Origin: an uncultured Ruminococcus sp.
GTDB taxonomy: Bacteria; Bacillota; Clostridia; Oscillospirales; Ruminococcaceae
NCBI GenBank assembly: GCA_946540705.1
Contig: CAMNJD010000567.1
Location: 1-26,835 of the forward strand
Direction: 5' to 3'
Length of the DNA stretch: 26,835 nt
Shown here: piece after piece, positions 23,257 through 26,835 of the stretch
Position numbering within the stretch: the stretch's first letter is position 1
Layout: every line of letters begins with the position of its first letter
Program-made: the position numbers and the translations under genes
Notes under the pieces: model-generated
Told to the model about the DNA's origin: nothing
Seen by the model: the letters and a program-made list of their open reading frames with translations, nothing else
Database searches by the model: none

Positions 23257-26208
23257 TTACTTCACATACTTGGATACATCAAGGTTCAGCCCCTTGATGC
23301 CGGCTGCGATGATCTTTGCGACAACATCTGCGCCGGTCTCGGTGAAATGCGTGTAGTCCGTGCTGCCGGTCGCGCCGCCGAGATAATAGTTCTTGACGGT
23401 GTTGTAGTCGCGCTTGTTGAAGTCGCCGGTCATTGCCTGTCCCAGATCGAAATACGGGATCTTGTACTTGCTCGCGAGCATTTTGCAGGCCGAGTCAATG
23501 TTGCGGTAGCCGACGGAGAACGGCATCGACTGGTTCTTGATCGAGAGTGTCGGGCTCATGAGAATCGGGGTCGCGCCCTTGTCCAGTGCGCCCTTGATAT
23601 AGAAGGTCATGTAATATTCAAAGGAGCCCTCGACAGGGTTATCGACATTGCCCTTGACCGGCGCATAGCGCTCGGATTTGGTAGAGTCGCCGTCGTTGAT
23701 GCCGAAGTCGATCAGCAGATAGTCGCCCGCCTTGATCTGGCCGAGGATCGTGTCCAGTCTGCCGTTGTCATAGAAGCTCTTGGAGCTGCGGCCTGCGATT
23801 GCGTAGTTCGAGACAGTCACGTTGTCTGTAAAGTAGTTCTGGAGATAATAGCCCCAGCCCTGCTGCGGGGCTTTGTCTGCGCGGTAGCTCTGTGCGGTGG
23901 AATCCGAAGCGATGAAGATGACCGGCTTGTCGGTGTCGATCACCTGCGGCTCCTGAGAGGGATCGTAGGACTGTGCGACCGGTTCATCGGTCAGGCAGAG
24001 ATCCAGATAGTCGATATTCGGGCCGCCCTCGGCGGTGTTGGATTTCAGGGTGATGTAGTTGATGCCGGCAATGAGCGGAAGCACGATGCCGCGCTCCTCC
24101 CATGTCGTCCATGCGCCGGTCGTGAGGAAGCTCTGCTTCCAGATTTCGGTCGAGCTGCTGACCGAGATCATCATTTCGCGGTCATTGGCCGAGCCGTTTG
24201 CGATATGGAATGTGCAGAGGTAGTTGCCCTTCAGTGCGGTATTGACCGCAAAGGTCACGGCGCTCTTGTCGGTGTTGTCGAGATTGAGGTAATCCTTGTA
24301 GAGATAGCCCGCATTCGTTTCCTCATGCCAGCCGTCCGCGATGATCTGCTCGGTCGCGGCATACTTCGGGTCTGCAAAGGCATCGGTTTCGCCGGTCAGG
24401 AAGTTCACCATGACCGTGAGGTCATCTGCATCGGCCTTCATGTCGCCGTTGAGGTCAGACGCCTGCCGCTTGTTGTAGGGGGCATCCGCGTCATTCAGCA
24501 CGCGCTTCATCAGCGTGAGGTCTGCGGCATTGATCTTTCCGTCGCCGGTCAGGTCGCCCTGTGCAAGCGGGCCGTCTTTGCCGACTGCGGCGGGGATCAT
24601 CTGCCACTTCTGGTTATCGGTGCGGTCGTTCGTCCATTCGATCGCGTTTGCGTTTTCGTCATGCGAGCCGCCGGTGATGCCGACATAGCTCTTGTAGCCG
24701 GAGACAGCGGTCGCGATATGATAATAATCGCCGTCCTTGACGATCTTGAACACCTGTGCATTGTGGCTGGTATCCGTCCAGATGCCGACATTCGTGCCGT
24801 TGTCGGTCTTGCCGTCGGCGATGTCGAGCAGATAGGTGCTGCCGCCGTCCAGCATGGAGAAGATGTGGTAGGTTCCCTCCTCCGCTGCTGCGGAGAGCTT
24901 CCATGTATTTTTCTCAGAGGGAATCCCGTCGCTGCTCTGGGAGACATTGGTTCCCGCTGCTGCAGTGCCGCCCTCAACGGTCAGGTACATGCCGGATTCC
25001 GCATTGCGGAACATCACGGTCGTACCCTCAGCAAAGGTTTCGCCTTTGACCTCGGGCGCGCTGCCGTTGTTGATCGCGTCCGCCATGAACTGTGCCAGAA
25101 CGGTCGCACCGGCGCGGTTCGGGTGCAGTCCGTCGTCGAGATACATGGCCGAAACTTCGTCCGCGGTTTTTGTCAGGCAGTAATCCTGCCAGAGGTTGAA
25201 CAGGTCAACGACCTCGATATTCAGCGCAGCACCGACCTTGTCAAGCGAGCCGCCGTACCAGCGGCTGCCCAGCAGCGGATTGCGCTGACAGTCGCCGTTC
25301 CGGCCCTGCTGCTTGACAAGCATCACGCGCATGCCTTTCTTCATGGCACGCTGCGCCATGTCGGTGATGATCTCCTCATACTGTTCAGCGGTCGTGTTGT
25401 TCTTCTCGTTGGTATCGTTAATGCCGATCGAAATGACGTAAATATCGCCGGGCTGGCCGTTCTTTTCAATGACATCGAACTGACCGGCCTCTAAGAAGCC
25501 TCTTGCATACTGTCCCGAAGCGGCCATATTCATGACCTGCCACTGTGACGTGTCGATGAAATTCGGGAGCATCTGCGCCCAGCCTGCCTGTGCGGAAGTC
25601 GTCAGCGGGTAATAGTTGCAGACAGTCGAGTCGCCGCAGACCCAGATCGTCGGGTTTGTGTGCGTCTGAGTGGAGATCTGCTTGATTTCCAGTGCGGAGA
25701 TCGAGAACGCATAGCCCTCCTTGCCCGCGCAGGCGCAGATATTGAGCTGACCGTCCGTGACCGGGACCTGAAGCGTGTGGTAGGCATTGTTGCCGGTCAT
25801 GTTGACGATTTGCAGCATTTTTTCGATGCCGACGCTGGTGCGGTTGGTATTGCCGAGCCAGACCGACACCTGATACAGGCCGTTCGGAACATCGGCGCAG
25901 AAGGTATAATTGCCCGTTGCCGTCGCATTTTTGAACTGAACGGCATCACTGAGTGCGCCGCTGCCGGATGCGGACACATTCGCGGCGTCCGTGCCGGACG
26001 AGAAGCCGTAGCCGCGGGAGGCGTTGTAGCCGTCGGCTGCGGACACGCCGGTGTAGCCTGAGGCCGTCCCGCCGCCGCCGAAGTCAAATTTCCAGTAGGT
26101 GTTTGCCGCGGAAGCTGTTTCAGTCTGCGGCTTTACCGCCGGCAGTGCTGCTGCGGCGAGCGCAAGGGACGCGGCTGCGGCAGTGAGCTTTTTCCATATC
26201 TTTTTCAT
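23257..26208 (-). CDS. Secreted twin SGNH (CE12-like) esterase with internal dockerin
   Basis: Probable rhamnogalacturonan acetylesterase removing acetyl groups from pectin. The 983 residues read: signal peptide (1-35); N-terminal beta module (about 38-178); first SGNH domain (187-382) with GDST (Ser194), SG (231-232), GIND (262-265) and DGLH (359-362); ricin-type lectin (about 392-540) with QKW near its end; two-repeat dockerin (551-606); CBM35-like module (about 616-740); second SGNH domain (762-975) with SDST (Ser770), AGRSS, GIND (836-839) and DYTH (951-954). Both catalytic sets look intact. The second block I reads ASDS rather than GDS. ATG 26208 follows an unusual GGGGG at 7 bases. CE12 is inferred from motif style; a different acyl substrate is possible. 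Confidence 0.92.
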   Translation of the reverse strand: MKKIWKKLTAAAASLALAAAALPAVKPQTETASAANTYWKFDFGGGGTASGYTGVSAADGYNASRGYGFSSGTDAANVSASGSGALSDAVQFKNATATGNYTFCADVPNGLYQVSVWLGNTNRTSVGIEKMLQIVNMTGNNAYHTLQVPVTDGQLNICACAGKEGYAFSISALEIKQISTQTHTNPTIWVCGDSTVCNYYPLTTSAQAGWAQMLPNFIDTSQWQVMNMAASGQYARGFLEAGQFDVIEKNGQPGDIYVISIGINDTNEKNNTTAEQYEEIITDMAQRAMKKGMRVMLVKQQGRNGDCQRNPLLGSRWYGGSLDKVGAALNIEVVDLFNLWQDYCLTKTADEVSAMYLDDGLHPNRAGATVLAQFMADAINNGSAPEVKGETFAEGTTVMFRNAESGMYLTVEGGTAAAGTNVSQSSDGIPSEKNTWKLSAAAEEGTYHIFSMLDGGSTYLLDIADGKTDNGTNVGIWTDTSHNAQVFKIVKDGDYYHIATAVSGYKSYVGITGGSHDENANAIEWTNDRTDNQKWQMIPAAVGKDGPLAQGDLTGDGKINAADLTLMKRVLNDADAPYNKRQASDLNGDMKADADDLTVMVNFLTGETDAFADPKYAATEQIIADGWHEETNAGYLYKDYLNLDNTDKSAVTFAVNTALKGNYLCTFHIANGSANDREMMISVSSSTEIWKQSFLTTGAWTTWEERGIVLPLIAGINYITLKSNTAEGGPNIDYLDLCLTDEPVAQSYDPSQEPQVIDTDKPVIFIASDSTAQSYRADKAPQQGWGYYLQNYFTDNVTVSNYAIAGRSSKSFYDNGRLDTILGQIKAGDYLLIDFGINDGDSTKSERYAPVKGNVDNPVEGSFEYYMTFYIKGALDKGATPILMSPTLSIKNQSMPFSVGYRNIDSACKMLASKYKIPYFDLGQAMTGDFNKRDYNTVKNYYLGGATGSTDYTHFTETGADVVAKIIAAGIKGLNLDVSKYVK

Positions 26209-26267
26209 ATCGGTTCCCCCAAATCAGGTTTTTGCAGCGAACATGACTGCCCTATTTCTGCATTCTC

Positions 26268-26297
26268 ATCATACCATATATAAAACGCTGCTGTCAA
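26268..26297 (-). promoter_or_regulatory. Promoter of the twin esterase gene
   Basis: A consensus TTGACA (26297-26292) and TATGAT (26273-26268) on the minus strand are 18 bases apart. The leader would be about 55 bases and ends in the GGGGG ribosome binding site (26220-26216). A weaker possible promoter with TATAAT lies upstream at 26347-26342. Confidence 0.8.
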
Positions 26298-26462
26298 GGA
26301 ATTCCGGTGAGTTGGCGCGGATTTGACAGGAATCTGAAACAATTATACATATTTTACAGGATTTCATAACCTCTGGGAATATCATGTACATGTTCACAAA
26401 AAGCTTTCTGTGCATTCATATTTTATTCACACTTTATTCAGCGGCATTTTAGATTTATATTG

Positions 26463-26468
26463 TATAAT
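26463..26468 (+). promoter_or_regulatory. Candidate -10 box of the small RNA
   Basis: A perfect TATAAT sits 6 bases before the first hairpin of the candidate RNA, so transcription would start at about 26474-26475. The upstream region is AT-rich, but no good -35 hexamer is found at 16-18 bases, which weakens the call. Confidence 0.45.
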
Positions 26469-26473
26469 AAATC

Positions 26474-26580
26474 CAAGGTTGAAGAAACCTTGTTTCAAAT
26501 CCCCCAATCCCCCTATGTTTTGTTGATTTCACTTCCTCTTGCAGCTATGTGGCGTTGGTCACATAGTTTTTTCTTTTTTT
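26474..26580 (+). ncRNA. Candidate small regulatory RNA, about 107 bases
   Basis: Not recognised as a known family. The predicted transcript starts with a 7-pair hairpin (CAAGGTT 26474-26480, AACCTTG 26486-26492). It continues with an unpaired stretch holding two CCCCC blocks (26501-26505, 26509-26513) and a CU-rich CTTCCTCTT (26532-26540), and ends in an intrinsic terminator. C-rich and CU-rich single strands flanked by hairpins are typical of Firmicute small RNAs that pair with Shine-Dalgarno sequences. TCCCCCAA (26500-26507) is complementary over 8 bases to the ribosome binding site of the divergent esterase gene. No plausible protein is encoded. Confidence 0.55.
26545..26580 (+). terminator. 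Strong intrinsic terminator of the candidate small RNA
   Basis: CTATGTG (26545-26551) and CACATAG (26560-26566) form a 7-pair stem with an 8-base loop, followed by T6-C-T7 (26567-26580). This is the best T-run in the window and it marks plus-strand transcription with no gene upstream. Confidence 0.9.
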
Positions 26581-26701
26581 AGGGAAAGTATCGCATTTGG
26601 TAGTATGTTGCGCAGGCGGAATCTGACCGGCTGTCTGTTTCTTTCATACGGAAAAGGAATCAGTGCCCTCCCCGTTTATGCCGGTACTCATATAGAAGAT
26701 T

Positions 26702-26745
26702 TGCCCCGAAGCGTTTCACAAAAGCGTTTCGGGGCATTGTTTTTT
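26702..26745 (+). terminator. Second intrinsic terminator near the right edge
   Basis: TGCCCCGAA (26702-26710) pairs with TTCGGGGCA (26728-26736), extended by three inner pairs including a G-U, then TTG and six T residues (26740-26745). It points to a plus-strand transcript between 26581 and 26700 or to readthrough from the small RNA. The stem core matches those at 18631 and 23197. Confidence 0.75.
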
Positions 26746-26752
26746 ATACTGG

Positions 26753-26761
26753 TGCTATAAT
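26753..26761 (+). promoter_or_regulatory. Extended -10 promoter reading out of the window
   Basis: TGC followed by a perfect TATAAT (26756-26761), with AAATC after it, resembles the -10 region of the candidate small RNA (26463-26473). No good -35 is seen. The 70 bases to the edge show no start codon with a ribosome binding site. Confidence 0.35.
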
Positions 26762-26835
26762 AAATCGGAATTTGTCGGCATAATTACACCCAATAGACTT
26801 TTTGAAAATCGAAAACTTACTTCTCCCCACAGATC

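Noticed and set aside
20813..25494. Long plus-strand frames opposite the ATPase and the twin esterase
   Set aside because: Both are mirror images of well-supported genes and show the same Asp/His/Arg-rich shadow composition.
26539..26760. 73-codon plus-strand frame near the right edge
   Set aside because: It runs through two strong intrinsic terminators, so it could not be transcribed whole, and has no ribosome binding site.

Overview
This window looks like a piece of a Gram-positive, anaerobic, plant-fibre-degrading Clostridium-class genome, most probably a Ruminococcus or close relative. Two secreted enzymes carry dockerin modules (a PL1 pectate lyase and a twin SGNH esterase). The rnj-gdpP-rplI-dnaB-tilS-ftsH and hrcA-grpE-dnaK-dnaJ clusters are Firmicute in content. 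Coding sequence is GC-rich with strong G/C bias at third positions, which produces very long antisense open frames. The genus is an inference; no rRNA is present. I see no tRNA, rRNA, CRISPR array, insertion sequence or prophage gene.

Layout. (1) 77-9369, minus strand: one tightly packed operon read from a strong promoter (TTGACT-N17-TATACT) in the order rnj (RNase J), gdpP (c-di-AMP phosphodiesterase), rplI, dnaB, tilS, ftsH. Genes overlap or nearly touch, which suggests translational coupling of RNA decay, second-messenger turnover, ribosome, replication and proteolysis functions. (2) 9471-12211, minus strand: a secreted PL1 pectate lyase with a pectin-binding-like N-terminus, Thr-rich linker and C-terminal dockerin. 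It has its own promoter, a leader with competing hairpins that looks like an attenuator, and a cluster of palindromes upstream. (3) 12463-18670, plus strand: the heat-shock cluster hrcA-grpE-dnaK-dnaJ with a textbook CIRCE operator. Between dnaK and dnaJ sit a 51-residue membrane protein and an unrecognised lipoprotein; dnaJ has its own promoter. (4) 18692-20270, plus strand: a lipoprotein GH16 beta-glucanase with a CBM4/9-like module. (5) 20411-23154, minus strand: a P2A-type (SERCA/PMR1-like) calcium-transporting ATPase. (6) 23257-26297, minus strand: a 983-residue protein with two CE12-like SGNH esterase domains, a ricin-type lectin, an internal dockerin and a CBM35-like module. (7) 26460-26835: no convincing protein gene, but a strong candidate for a small RNA ending in a perfect intrinsic terminator, then a second terminator.

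How it fits together. The pectate lyase and the twin esterase would act together on pectin: the lyase cuts homogalacturonan and the esterases remove acetyl groups from rhamnogalacturonan. Both could be placed on a cellulosome through their dockerins, while the GH16 enzyme works from the cell membrane on mixed-linkage or beta-1,3-glucan. The candidate small RNA has C-rich and CU-rich stretches complementary to ribosome binding sites. One stretch matches the unusual GGGGG site of the twin esterase, so the RNA may regulate fibre-degradation genes. That is the most interesting untested idea in the window; the rest of the core genes are ordinary.
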